Shown one piece after another: positions 33,501 to 43,627 of a stretch of DNA of 64,000 nt. The notes below the pieces were generated by a model. It saw only the letters and a list, made by a program, of their open reading frames with translations, did not search any database and was not told where the DNA came from. This DNA is from Dactylorhiza incarnata (Eukaryota; Streptophyta; Magnoliopsida; Asparagales; Orchidaceae). The translations under genes were made by a program, and so were the position numbers. Each line of letters starts with the position of its first letter. Position 1 is the first letter of the stretch. The stretch lies in assembly GCA_033032865.1 (NCBI GenBank), contig JAWHQI010000267.1, positions 1,878,501 through 1,942,500 on the forward strand, written 5' to 3'.

Positions 33501-35653
33501 TTCCAGCCACCGCCAGCCACTCCACAATCCTCCTTCGCTGCCGCACCTCCTCCTTACACCCTCTACAGTCGCTGTCAATCCTCCCCAAGTCCTCCACTCT
33601 TGGCTGAACCAACCAGCCCTCCATCCATTCTTCCAGCACCATACCACCCTCCAAACAAACAACTCCGACCACCCTGTCCCCTTTCCCTGCCGACCACTCC
33701 CTCCCATGCATCCCCCATTCCAGCTCCTCCATACAGTCACCCACACTCCCCAGCCTACCCGACCCCCTCCAATACCCTTCTCATCCGACACCAGCCCACC
33801 AAGGCCAGTTCTCCCCCTCGACAGTCCCTGCACATCAGCATTCTCCCTCCAGGACAACCACCTCCACCACCAGATCTTCCCCTTCACCACCGGCATTGAT
33901 TACTCGATGAGTTTACATCTTAGTTTCATTTGCCTTTATATTATACGAGTACTCTCAATTATTGATAGTAATGTTTTGAGCAAATTGATTTGATTATTAG
34001 AATTCTCTATAGACGTGCAACACTTATTCTCCTGCATTTAATTTTTCGTGCACCCTCTCTTAATTGCAATTATTATTTGCTTACACTAATAAATTCATGA
34101 TCAATTGTGGCATTAGAGCAATATTTTAAAATTAACATTGTTTAATCAATTGTATGTCGGAAGTAATTGCATGATTGGAATTTTGCATTAGCATTAGATT
34201 TAGGGTTTATATCATAAGTATCTTGTTCATTGGATTGTGCGTGTCTGCATTTCTTTCGCATCTTTAGGGACGTCGTTGGTTCTATTGCATTCATCGTGGT
34301 TACATTTCATTTTGGGTTAGGGCATCCAGTGTCCGTCACCAGTAGATTCATCATGCGGCAGTTGATATCAGAGCGAGGTTCGGACTTTATTTTGATACGC
34401 TTGAGTCTATAAGTTCCTCCATGGCTAGTTATCACTGACATTCCTCTTCTCTAGTTGGGGATCCCGGGTTTGCCTATACCCGATCCTATAAAGCCGCTTC
34501 AAAGAGATTCTCATGTTATTACGATGATTATTCTCGTTTGCAGCACACCATTTTTAGAGAGTGTGTTCACCCCTCGACGTGATTCCGCGATGCTCGAGAC
34601 GATCATTACGATGATTTTCATCGTCCTCATCACCGCGCACGAGCAGGCCAATGGGGTTTAGGGTTTAAAATGAAAGGGGAAGAAAAAATGAATATTATTT
34701 TTCAACGTTCTTTTACACGCTTGTGGTACTTATATGAATGACTATTACAGAGATTTATCTTGATATGCTGGATTTCGTGTTATTCTAACATGTAATCCTT
34801 GAACCAGTTTAACACCTGCTTAACCCGCCTTCTTTTCCCAAGTATTGTTGTTTCTGTCACTCCAACGATTTGACCGAAGAAGACACTTGGATCAATTTCC
34901 ATTGTCTGAGTTGGTAAATGTTGAACGGCCATCGGAGTATCCTAAGTAACACATGTTTTTGTCGTAATCGATGTCGCATCAGCCTTCCGTTTTTGAGTAA
35001 CATCTATTTTTGCCATTTCTGATCTTGAGCTCATTTCCATGGCCGGTCGATCCACTAGATCTAAGATCTTAACAATTGATTTCTCTGGACATCAGTTTTA
35101 CCCTTTTTCCTTCTCCAACAACAGTACAATGATGTTAAATTAATGGAATGATAAATTAGAAGTGGATTCAAGCATTTCCAGCAAGTTCCAATCACTTACA
35201 CGGAAACAAACAGACTCTAGGATGATCAAAAAACAATTTAGTATCAGTCAGCCATGAATATGCTCCTCCCAGTGAAAAAAAGAGAAAATTTCCATAAATT
35301 AAACACCATATTCTGGTTAGCTAATAAAACCTAAAGACAGCACTCCTTAAAAGTTAAAGCAATCCAACAAGAACCAAAAACACTGCAGGGAAAATTTGCG
35401 CAAATCGAGTCAAATATAGAAGTTGATATGGAAGATATACTGTCTTTCGGTCCATGGAAATCGACGACAAACTCCTGCATCCCATCGTTTACCATCTCGA
35501 CCTTATAATCACTCATCATCCTACAATAAAAAAAAAACAAATCACCTACAAAATAAGTGCCAAAAAATTTATTGATGAGAAGTAGAGAGGAAACGTGTCG
35601 GAGTATCACAGCTTCATCAAATCCATTTCCCGGCGCTTGCTTGGAGAAGACAT
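30586..35653 (-). CDS. UBC4/5/6-like: Ubiquitin-conjugating enzyme E2, plant UBC4/5/6 type (five exons, last exon not found)
   Basis: The gene accepts ubiquitin from E1 on an active-site Cys and, with E3 ligases, passes it to substrates. Minus-strand exons are 35610-35653, 35441-35520, 30955-31069, 30792-30844 and 30586-30714. They join in phase across GT/AG borders to 140 codons plus one base. The protein starts [14 protein letters not shown] and carries the UBC fold with [17 protein letters not shown], the HPN motif at 74-76, active-site Cys85 (SGSVCLDV), W93 and [10 protein letters not shown]. The start ATG at 35653 gives the family's usual N-terminus. Exon 5 ends ...RVK with a GT donor. 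The family continues with a C-terminal tail encoded by a further exon, which I cannot find downstream. Without splicing the frame stops two codons later. Intron 2 is 4,371 bp and TE-filled. No disabling change is seen in the 140 residues. Confidence 0.9.
31292..31607. mobile_element. Probable short TIR element in E2 intron 2
   Basis: GTTTGGAACGGTTGTGGC near 31299 pairs imperfectly with an inverted GCCACCATCCCAAAC at 31593-31607. It is similar to the GGCTCCGTTTGGCACAG family elsewhere in the window. Confidence 0.45.
31718..31772. repeat. Tandem duplication of about 30 bp
   Basis: GGGGATGAAGG(C)...CCTTCAATTGTC occurs twice in a row. Confidence 0.8.
31988..32014. repeat. Poly-C tract in the left LTR of the intron element
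   Basis: Homopolymer of about 25 C. The matching LTR at 34.8 kb lacks it. Confidence 0.9.
32440..32893 (-). pseudogene. Integrase C-terminus and chromodomain of the intron element
   Basis: The minus strand shows [20 protein letters not shown]...[12 protein letters not shown], then a chromodomain (KQFLMHWKG...STWEN) after one stop. RT and upstream domains are absent. Confidence 0.75.
32920..34650 (+). mobile_element. Probable truncated LTR element (LTR plus primer site) inside the intron element
   Basis: A plus-strand LTR-like segment with a CTTTATATG box near 33104 and a long C-rich leader (33190-33900) ends ATGCGGCA. GTTGATATCAGAGCGAGG at about 34358 then follows, close to the initiator-Met primer site. 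A short gag-like start follows and is then lost. ORFs in the C-rich leader (33115-33896) are compositional. Confidence 0.5.
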
Positions 35654-35950
35654 GGCTCCTTCACTAAATCCGCTTCCCCTCTTTCTAGGGTTTCAGCAAG
35701 TGAAGATAGGATGGGGAAGAAGAGAGTTGGGTAACGGATTCTTCACGAAATTTGAGCAGGAAAGTTATCTTTCCTTTCGACGGGAAGAGGAGGTGATGAT
35801 GGAAGTCGGAAGAGTGGGACTAACTCTTATATTATTCCTCACGATTGATTGGGGGCAGTTCCAGGGGACTAAAATATATGCCCATAAAGCCCAGCAGGCC
35901 TGGGCTGTGCCGGGCCTGGGCACCGACCCAAAGAACTAGTCTGAAGAATA
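35654..35950 (-). promoter_or_regulatory. 5' UTR and proximal promoter of the E2 gene
   Basis: Upstream of the ATG the minus strand has AAACCCTAG (35683-35692 region), a telo-box-like motif. About 235-270 nt upstream lie several GGCCCA/TGGGCC-type sites (35885-35925). Site II and telo-box combinations are common in promoters of plant housekeeping genes. Confidence 0.5.
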
Positions 35951-35951
35951 A

Positions 35952-36107
35952 GGCTCCGTTTGGTACAGTGGCGGCGGTCATAAACGCGGTGATAAAATCA
36001 TTATTCATGAATGCCCACCTAAAGAAGATAAAGTTCCGTAGGTGCCCGTTCACAAATGACGATTTTACTCCACGTTCACAACCGCCACCACCACGCCAAA
36101 CGAAGTC
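35952..36107. mobile_element. MITE of the GGCTCCGTTTGG family (copy 1)
   Basis: GGCTCCGTTTGGTACAGTGG on the left pairs with inverted CCACGCCAAACGAAGTC on the right. Length is about 156 bp with no coding capacity. It sits just upstream of the E2 promoter. Confidence 0.75.
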
Positions 36108-36955
36108 TATGGCTTAGTCAAGCTAGATGCAGAGAGTGGCTACCACATAATTAGAAATATGATCCTAAGTTAGGGCACGCTTATAATCACAAACTATAGA
36201 ACTAGCGTGAGCCCATGTCCAACCCCTCCAGAGTGTGCAGTCTGGCAGGGCTAGTTAACCCCACCACAAGTAGCAAAAAACACAGATCATATGCATCAAT
36301 AATTTATTTTTATATTATATTATTTAGTTTAAACCTTAGCCTTTAGGGCTCGAAAGGTAACACATAAATAATCACAAACTAACCTTAGCACCCAAGCTCG
36401 AAAGGTAGCGTATAAATCTTTAAACATCATCAAGCTAACCCCAGCACATCGGCTCGGAAGGTGGTATTTATAATCAGTCCAACCTCAAATCAATTCATAA
36501 GAATCTTTTTTTCATATATCTTTAACTACTATATACAAGAAGTTGCCTCTGGTGCAACATTCAAAAGTGTCAAATATAGTCTCATTCCTTTACTCCAATG
36601 ACTTAACAAATATTATGAAAAAAAAAATGAAAATTCATAAAATATAATGGCTATTTGCGTAATTACACAATATCTTTATAATAAAAATAATGATGAATAT
36701 TCATAAAATCCAAAACATTTTAGTAGACCTCCTACACTTACTATGGTAGGTAATTATTATGCCTCAAAAAATAAATTTCGAAATATAATGGCTTAATTTA
36801 AATATATTTTTTGTTAAAATATAAATGTTTTTGAAAAAAACAATTATAAAATATTGATGTATATTTTTTTACGGTCATTTTGAGTACTCATATGTATAAG
36901 TTGCGGGGTACTGTCGTATGCAGACACAACCCGCGGCAAAGCCCGTGCGAAGCTG

Positions 36956-36958
<3 letters not shown>

Positions 36959-36996
<38 letters not shown>
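36959..36996. repeat. (GT)n microsatellite
   Basis: Long uninterrupted GT run. Confidence 0.9.
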
Positions 36997-37001
<5 letters not shown>

Positions 37002-37075
37002 TATGAAAGTAGTTTGATGTGTTACTATATGAAAGTAGTTTGATGTGTTACTATATGAAAGTAGTTTGATGTGTT
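36996..37075. repeat. Three 26-bp tandem repeats
   Basis: GTTACTATATGAAAGTAGTT core repeated three times without visible differences. Confidence 0.9.
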
Positions 37076-37470
37076 ACAATAAATATTAGTAATTCAAAAT
37101 AAGATAACTTTGCATCTCAACCATACAATAGAGAGAGAGAAAGAAATGGAGGAGAGAGAGGGAGAGGGAATCTTTATAGGGCTCCTAAAGCTGCATGAGA
37201 GGGAGAGAGAGAGGAGAGAAAGGGGACGGGAGGGAGAGGAAGATGGGGAGAGAGAGGGGGCGGGAGAGAGAGATGTAGAGAGATGTAGAGAGAAATTGAT
37301 GTTTTAGAAAAATTTTTACATTTTTTTACAAAATAAAAATAGGAATATTGATTTATATTTTTTACGACCATTTCAAGTAATCATATGTATATGTTTTGAT
37401 TAAAAGTAAGTGCTCATATGTGGGAGCAATCCGCTCATATGCAAAAAATAATGAAATTTTTTTAAAAATA

Positions 37471-37645
37471 AGTCCCTCTGCCGGGGGCAGGCGAAGCCCG
37501 CCACCGCGAGTCGGGTACTATCGCGCGGGGCACCGGGGGCCCCCGTGCTCTAAATTTAAAACAAGTCTGTCTGTCGGGGGCGGGCGCGCAAAGCCCGCCA
37601 CCACGAGCCGGGTACTGTCGCGCGGGGCATGGGAGCCCCACGTGC
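37471..37645. repeat. Duplicated GC-rich block (GCGGGC/AAGCCCGCCAC)
   Basis: AAGCCCGCCACCRCGAG...GGGTACT(A/G)TCGCGCGGGGCA occurs near 37493 and 37597. A related CCGCGGCAAAGCCCGTGCG lies near 36931. Confidence 0.8.
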
Positions 37646-38289
37646 ACTGTCACAATTAAAGATCGCCCGGCTTTTAAACATCGGCTATCTCTTCGCATTC
37701 CTTTCGCGTGCCCTAGGAGAGCTCTCTTGCGCCCAGCGGCGTTGCCTCTCCCCGCGCTGTGCATCGCTCCTCCGCTGGTGAGCATACATTTTTGCTTGAG
37801 CTTTAGCAAAAGAAGATCCACATGTTGGGAGAGGTGGAAATGCATCGTTGGCGCCTGGCTTCCTTCCATCCCGACGAAGCTCCAGTTAGTGTCTTCCTTC
37901 CTTCCATCGTGTATGGGCGCCCGATATAGAGAGGTTCTTCCTCCTCCTACGGATCTGCTCGCCGACGAAGATCCAGGTCGCAGTCCAGCTTGATCCATGA
38001 AAGAACTCTATCGCGAGCTCCTTTCCGCAAGAAACACTGTCGGCCCGCGCGGGGTCTTATCGGCGAACTCTTCTCTTGCTTCCTCTTCGCTCCTCCCGTT
38101 CTATTCGGCTTCGCAGGTACACCGTACACATTAACAAAGCTTTTGGGACATTCCAGGTTTCTTCCGCTCCGCAGGTAGACATCAACATTCTTGCTTCCTC
38201 TTCGCTACTCCTGTTTTCTTCCACTTCCAACAATCTTCTTTCTGTCCAAACTCACATTCATGCAGCAAAAGCTAACTTCACTTCCTTCC

Positions 38290-38524
38290 TGATGGGGAGC
38301 AGCCCGCCCGACCCGTTCGGGTCTACTCGTGACGACCACGGACGTAATGATGATCGGGACCACTCATTTCGAGCGGCTCAACGAACTTTATATTTTTGTA
38401 TCTTGTCATTTTTTATTTTGAGTTGTAATTTTATGTTTTATTTGAGTCATAGTGTTCGGCCAATCATTGCCGTTCATTGGTCCTTAGAAAACTATAAATA
38501 GAGGGTGATGACTCTCATTTTATG
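38290..38524 (+). repeat. Truncated 5' LTR of E0
   Basis: Aligned with 58138-58349 and ending around the ATGCATT shared with the RT start. Confidence 0.8.
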
Positions 38525-38961
38525 CATTTTGGGCTATCCAACGGCCCTAGCACTTTCATGCGCGTGATGACTCAGATTCTGCGCCCATACATGTGCAAGT
38601 TCCTCGTAGTTTATTTTGATGATATCCTAGTTTACAGTCAGACTCAGGGAGAGCACCTCACGCACCTTCAATTACTCTTCGATATCCTCCGAAAGGAGCA
38701 CTTCTATATCCATCTGAAGAAGTGCACCTTCTTATCTGGGTCTGTACACTTTCTAGGGTTTATCATTTCTGCTTCAGGCGTGTCCATAGATCCTGACAAA
38801 GTTAGGTCCATCAGAGATTGGCCAATCCCCACGAATATCCACGAGGCTCGAAGCTTCCACGGGTTGGCCACATTTTATAGACGCTTTGTCAGAGGATTCA
38901 ACACCATCATGGCCCCCTATACGAGTTGCCTTCGTAAGGGAGAATTTCTGTGGACACCTGC
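38522..38961 (+). pseudogene. E0 reverse transcriptase, second half
   Basis: Shows the [10 protein letters not shown] block, the catalytic [16 protein letters not shown] and the RT thumb ([12 protein letters not shown]), ending at FLWTP where E1 is inserted. RT motifs upstream of FGL, plus gag and protease, are absent because of the LTR-RT deletion. Confidence 0.85.
38957..38961. repeat. TSD CCTGC, left copy, of solo LTR E1
   Basis: Right copy CCTGT at 54945-54949. Removing E1 with everything inside it restores the RT-RNase H frame. Confidence 0.75.
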
Positions 38962-39214
38962 TGTGTACAACCCCGTATCTGTCGGGTGGGACCCTCCCCA
39001 GATAGTGGGGACCCGTGGTGTCCCGTGGTTGGCTAGCATTGGCCGGGGTGCGGTTAGGATCCATATTCGTAAATAAACGAGAAAGTGGGGTGCGAATAAC
39101 GGGGTTTGGGTGTGCGTTTAGAGGATGGGTTGCGGATAGCCAGTATGGGCTAGGGTTTTCTTTATATAAAACCTAAAAACTAAAACCTAAAGGGTTTCTC
39201 CTCCCCACCCGATT

Positions 39215-39236
39215 CAGCCCCCCCCCCCCCCCCCCT
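39215..39236. repeat. Poly-C tract in E2
   Basis: C homopolymer followed by (TC)n. Confidence 0.9.
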
Positions 39237-39334
39237 CTCTCTCTCGGTTCGTGCAAGCAGCCGCAAAACCCACTCCCCCTCTCTTCTTCGCGCGGCTAGG
39301 GCAGCAACCGAATCCCCCTCCCCTTTCGTCTCCC

Positions 39335-39770
39335 TCTCTCTCGGTTCTTTGGAGCAGCGGCGACCCCCGACCCTCCCCCTTCATCTCTTCGTCTCGCGCC
39401 AGGAAGGAGGAGGCCCGATCCCGACCTCCCCCTCTCTCTCGGTTCTTTGGAGCAGCGGAAGGAGGAGGCCCGATCCCGACCTCCCCCTCTCTCTCTCGGT
39501 TCTTTGGAGCAGCGGCGACCCCCGACCCTCCCCCTTCATCTCTTCGTCTCGCGCCAGGAAGGAGGAGGCCCGATCCCGACCTCCCCCTCTCTCTCTCGGT
39601 TCTTTGGAGCAGCGGAAGGAGGAGGCCCGATCCCGACCTCCCCCTCTCTCTCTCGGTTCTTTGGAGCAGCGGCAAGCCCGACCTCCCTCTCTCTCTATCG
39701 CGCCAGGAAGGAGGAGGCCCGACCCCTCCCCCTTCGTCTCTCTCTCTCGCGCCAGGAAGGAGGAAGCCCG
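39335..39770. repeat. Tandem repeats of about 60-70 bp in E2
   Basis: CGGTTCTTTGGAGCAGCGG and GGAGGAGGCCCGATCCCGAC alternate about six times. They create long open frames on both strands that are not genes. Confidence 0.85.
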
Positions 39771-40206
39771 ACCCCCCGACCCCCTCTTTACCTCTCTGTC
39801 TCGCCGCCAGCAACAGCAGGAGGCCAACCCTCGCTCCGACCGGGAGCTCCTCTCCCGTGGCCGTCCGAGGCGAGATCCGGCCGGGAGCTTCTCTCCCGCG
39901 GCCTCTTGGAGCACGATCGGCCGGGAGCTCCTCTCCCGTGGCCGACTTGGGGCTAGACCCGACATGTAGAGGCCGGATCTATGCACGGAAAGCCGCTACG
40001 GCTCCAAGACGAGGAGCCTCTGGCAAAATACACGCTACAAGGGTAACGATGTTTCTACTCGGGCAGGTGAAGCCCTCAATTCTCATATTTGCATGAAAGC
40101 CCCTCCCCACCAACGGGTGGGGGAAGGGAGCTCTCCGACGGGTTGACGCGTGCGTCCCCGCTATTGATTGCACTAGCGCCCGGAAGTGTGAGTACGGGTT
40201 AGGACA

Positions 40207-40295
40207 TTCTGTGTGAAGCCCATCCGGGTGTGTATACCGGATTGGTGATGTTTCTGTGTGAAGCCCGTCCGGACGTGGGGGCCGGATTGGTGATG
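40207..40295. repeat. Duplicated 45-bp block in E2
   Basis: TGTGTGAAGCCC(A/G)TCCGG...GGATTGGTGATGTT occurs twice. Confidence 0.85.
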
Positions 40296-41134
40296 TTCTG
40301 GGGACCCCGGAGAAGACTCAACAGGAAGATAGTTATTATTTGCCCGTATTTATAAGATGCCGCCGCCTCGAGAAAGGGGTGTGGGTAATGTAGCTCGGTT
40401 TGCTTCAATTGGTCGAGGCTCAGTTTGCTACCGCATGGCAAGACGTTGGCGTACAGGTGTCGCAGTACCAAGCAGGGGGTTGCGGGCTCAAGCCCAAAGT
40501 TGTGCCGCCCCGAGGAGGGCTTATTTATTTATATTTGCCGGCCTGCGTGCCGAAGTATGGAGCTTATGCTCTTGTAAATCAAATTGCCTGTGATGCCCTT
40601 TTCTTGTAGCTTATATTTTTATCGTAGGCGAGTGGTGTTTTCACGAACCACTCGCCCCGTGGGAGCCCCGAGGTGAAATTACCGGGAAGACCTTAAGGGT
40701 CAGTTAATTAACTCTTAGAACGGCGGGGTTACGCTGTCGGCAGTCCCATTTGGGCTGCGTACAGACAGACTGTTTGTCGGGATTACGTTATTGGCGGCCC
40801 GGACGAGGAACGCTATCAATAGACCCAAGAGAGCACCTTTAGGAGGGGGATCCGGTTGGGGATTTCCCCTTAGATGTTTTGGTTGGCCAAGAGAGTCCCC
40901 CAATGGTGCTTTGTCTCAGTCTTTGGCTTCGGAGGGGAAGTGCTTGTTAGTCTTCCGGGTGTGTGGTGGGACCTCCACGCTGAGGCCTTGGGTTCGTCCT
41001 TTGAGTTCCTAGTTTTGTGCCTAGATTGTTAGCTTGAGTGAAGTAGGTGTGAGGCCACCCCTCTTTTGGGACCCCGAACTCCACAGAGACCAAGTCTTGT
41101 TCGCGAGATTTCGATTTCAACATGCTGTAACGCC

Positions 41135-41801
41135 TGTTGAAACCAGTTTCCCGGTTTCAGCGTTCGAAAAGGGGGTTGCGACTAACCCTTACTTGACCTA
41201 AGCCCAGACCCTTGACCGATTGCTAGGAACTAGGAGAACTTGCCCTTGAAGAACACTTGAATCTAGAAACGAACCCCTTAAGCTTCAGCGAGGAGGTCCC
41301 ACCACATACCCGGAAGATCTTAGAGCGCTTCCCCTCCCAAGCCAATGCTGAGCCTGAGCACCTTGGAGGGCACTAAGGAACACCTCACCGACCACCTTCA
41401 ACGTAAAGGGGAGGGGAGGGGTAGTGCTTGCTCATGCGCGAGGGAGGGGGTAGGAACCAACCCTTCCCAAGGTGCCCATGGTATAGACTTTCCCAAAAAT
41501 GGACTGCGAATAGCAAAAATCCTGCTATCCGCAGTCCAACCACGACCGCCATCGATCACGCGTGAGGGGGGGCGAGTGGGACTCGAGGTGTCCATCCCCC
41601 CCCCCCCCTCGCGGGAGGTCATACTGACCTCCCTATCTACACCGGGCGAGTGGGGGGATCCCTCCCACTCGCCCAAAGGGGGCGGCGAGTGGGAGGCCTC
41701 TCCCACTCGCCCGGCGAGTGGGAGGCCTCTCCCACTCGCCCGGCGAGTGGGAGGCCTCTCCCACTCGCCCGGCGAGTGGGAGGCCTCTCCCACTCGCCCG
41801 G
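41135..41801 (-). repeat. 3' LTR of E3, lacking about 190 bp of its U3 start
   Basis: Matches 51690-52350 but stops at the hairpin array. The next bases (GTTCCACATC) belong to the element's 3' tandem region. The fusion point lies in CACTCGCCCGG repeats. Confidence 0.8.
41643..41801. repeat. Hairpin-unit array in E3 3' LTR
   Basis: About five units, each pairing GCGAGTGGGAGG with CCTCCCACTCGC. Confidence 0.85.
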
Positions 41802-43174
41802 TTCCACATCTACCAGGGAGCCGAGCTCACCTGGAGGGGGAGGAAAATCAACACTTTCTCGAACTACCGGGGGCGGAGGACCAGTTCACATCCCAGGTGC
41901 TTACCTTCACTGAGGGGCGGAGGGATTCAACCATCTTACCGAACCGATCGTCCTTCTTGAAATCTTACCTGCCGCGAGTCAACCTGATGAACCTCCCATC
42001 TGTCGGCATGACTGAGCCTGGAGAATGGTCTATAGTCGGGGATCTTACCGATTGGAGGCGGAAGTACCCGTCCGCGTCCTAGGTGCTTACCTTCACCTGG
42101 GGGCAGAGGAACTCAACGCCTTCCCAACCTGACTGGAGGTGGAAGTACCCATCCACGTCCTAGGGGCTTAGCTCACCTGGATGCAGAGGAACTCAACGCC
42201 TTCCCAATCCAATTGGAGGCGGAAGTACCCATCCACGTCCTAGGGGCCTAGCCTACCTGGAGGTAGAGGAACTCAACGCCTTCCCAGTCCAGCTACCAAG
42301 TAGCGATTCGACCCAATGAGCCTCTCATCTGCCGGCATGACTGAGCCTGGAGAATGGTCTATAGTCGGGGATCTTACCGATTGGAGGCGGAAGTACCCGT
42401 CCGCGTCCTAGGTGCTTACCTTCACCTGGGGGCAGAGGAACTCAACGCCTTCCCAACCTGACTGGAGGTGGAAGTACCCATCCACGTCCTAGGGGCTTAG
42501 CTCATCTGGATGCAGAGGAACTCAACGCCTTCCCAATCCAATTGGAGGCGGAAGTACTCATCCACGTCCTAGGGGCCTAGCCTACCTGGAGGTAGAGGAA
42601 CTCAACGCCTTCCCAGTCCAGCTACCAAGTAGCGAGTCGACCCGATGAGCCTCTCATCTGCCGGCATGACTGAGCCCGGAGGATGGTCTCTAGTCGGGGA
42701 TCTTACCGACTGGAGGCGGAAGTACCCGTCCGCGTCCTAGGTGCTTACCTTCACCTGGAGGAAGAGGAACTCAATGCCTTCCCAACCTGACTGGAGGTGG
42801 AAGTACCCATCCACGTCCTAGGGGCTTAGCTCACCTGGATGCAGAGGAACTCAACGCCTTCCCAATCCAATTGGAGGCGGAAGTACCCATCCACGTCCTA
42901 GGGGCCTAGCCTACCTGGAGGTAGAGGAACTCAACGCCTTCCCAGTCTGACTGGAGGTGGAAGTACCCGTCCACGTCCTTGGTGCTTAGCGCACCTGGAG
43001 GTGGAGGAACTCAACGCCTTCCCAGTCCCCTTACCGATTGGAGGTGGAAGTGCTCGATGCTTTCGCGATGCAATTCCTCTTCGTGGAACCTTACCAACCT
43101 GTGCTCCCATCGGCCAGAGTAACTATTTTAAGCTGGAGTAAGAGGTATGACCAAAGAGATAATCAACATATTCA
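41802..43174 (-). repeat. 3' tandem-repeat region of E3
   Basis: Repeated 75-80-bp units on the minus strand carry GAACTCAACGCCTTCCCA (rc) and CCTACCTGGAGG/CTCACCTGGATG blocks. The same region is present in sense orientation in E4 (45230-46130). No ORF of note. Confidence 0.85.
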
Positions 43175-43622
43175 TTAAGGATAAAAACGTTTAAGATCGT
43201 CGCCACTCCAAGTATTACCAAGGGGGATTCCCTCAACATTCTGGAGGCGATACCCCCCTGACCTGAGGGCCTCCAAGATCACATAGGGACCCTCCCAATT
43301 GGGCTGGAGCTTTCCTACGTTCGCTGACCTTCCCGCGGCGTCGACCTTTTTGAGGACTAGATCTCCTGGGATGAATTGTTTGATTCTAATGTTTTTATCG
43401 AAGTACCTGGCCATCCGATGCTTCACTTCCTCTTGTCAAACCGTGGCGAGGTCCCGGAGCTCCTCAACCATATCCAGCGAGAGTCGTTGCTCCTCTTCGT
43501 TGCCCATTCTCCAGTCCTCGTCCCCTTCCTCGACAGCTATGACCCGGGGGGATCTGACCTCGAACTCCACTGGGAGCACGGCTTCTGACCCGTGGGAAAG
43601 TTTGAATGGCGTTTCGCCCGTT
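43175..43622 (-). pseudogene. E3 integrase C-terminal part
   Basis: Continuation of pol beyond E4, starting GETPFKLSHGSEAVLP and ending LGNTWSGDDLKRFYP with a stop at 43175. One in-frame TGA lies near 43433 in place of what is probably an Arg codon. Otherwise the frame is open, with RIKQFIPGDLVLKK and NWEGPYVILE blocks typical of the integrase tail. Confidence 0.85.
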
Positions 43623-43627
43623 GCCGT

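Larger units (their letters stand above)
31800..35082 (-). mobile_element. Degenerate Ty3/gypsy element in E2 intron 2
   Basis: Two similar LTRs in the same orientation lie at about 31800-32253 and 34650-35082. They share CTTTTACA(T/C)GCTTGTGGTA, CTAACATGTAATCCTTGAACC and CCACTAGATCT. The minus strand holds integrase C-terminus and chromodomain near the left LTR, giving a minus orientation. A C-rich segment and plus-strand LTR/primer-site material between 32920 and 34650 looks like a further insertion. Confidence 0.65.
36108..38289. other. Repeat-rich DNA without a recognised gene
   Basis: Contains three diverged GGCTCGAAAGGT repeats (36340-36460), a GT microsatellite, 26-bp tandem repeats, a GA-rich stretch (37120-37300) and a duplicated GC-rich block (37470-37640). 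From about 37680 to 38289 it is CT-rich with a duplicated TTGCTTCCTCTTCGCT. This could be leader sequence of an unknown transcript, but no protein is recognisable. Confidence 0.45.
38964..41122 (+). mobile_element. E2: solo LTR, 2.16 kb
   Basis: Starts TGTACAACCCC, ends GATTTCAACA and is flanked by exact TSD TGCTG (38959-38963 and 41123-41127). It has a TTTATATAAAACC box near 39162. Ends resemble the E3/E4 LTRs (TGTACAACCC...TTTCAACA), so it belongs to a related family, as does its TCTTCCGGGTGTGTGGTGGG block near 40955. No internal genes or primer site. Confidence 0.85.

Noticed and set aside
33115..33899. 209-codon Gly/Trp-rich ORF and opposite Pro-rich ORFs
   Set aside because: C-rich leader of an LTR-like segment, low complexity and no conserved domain.
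39214..40096. Overlapping long ORFs on both strands in E2
   Set aside because: GC/CT-rich tandem repeats in an LTR leader. Composition is the same in all frames.
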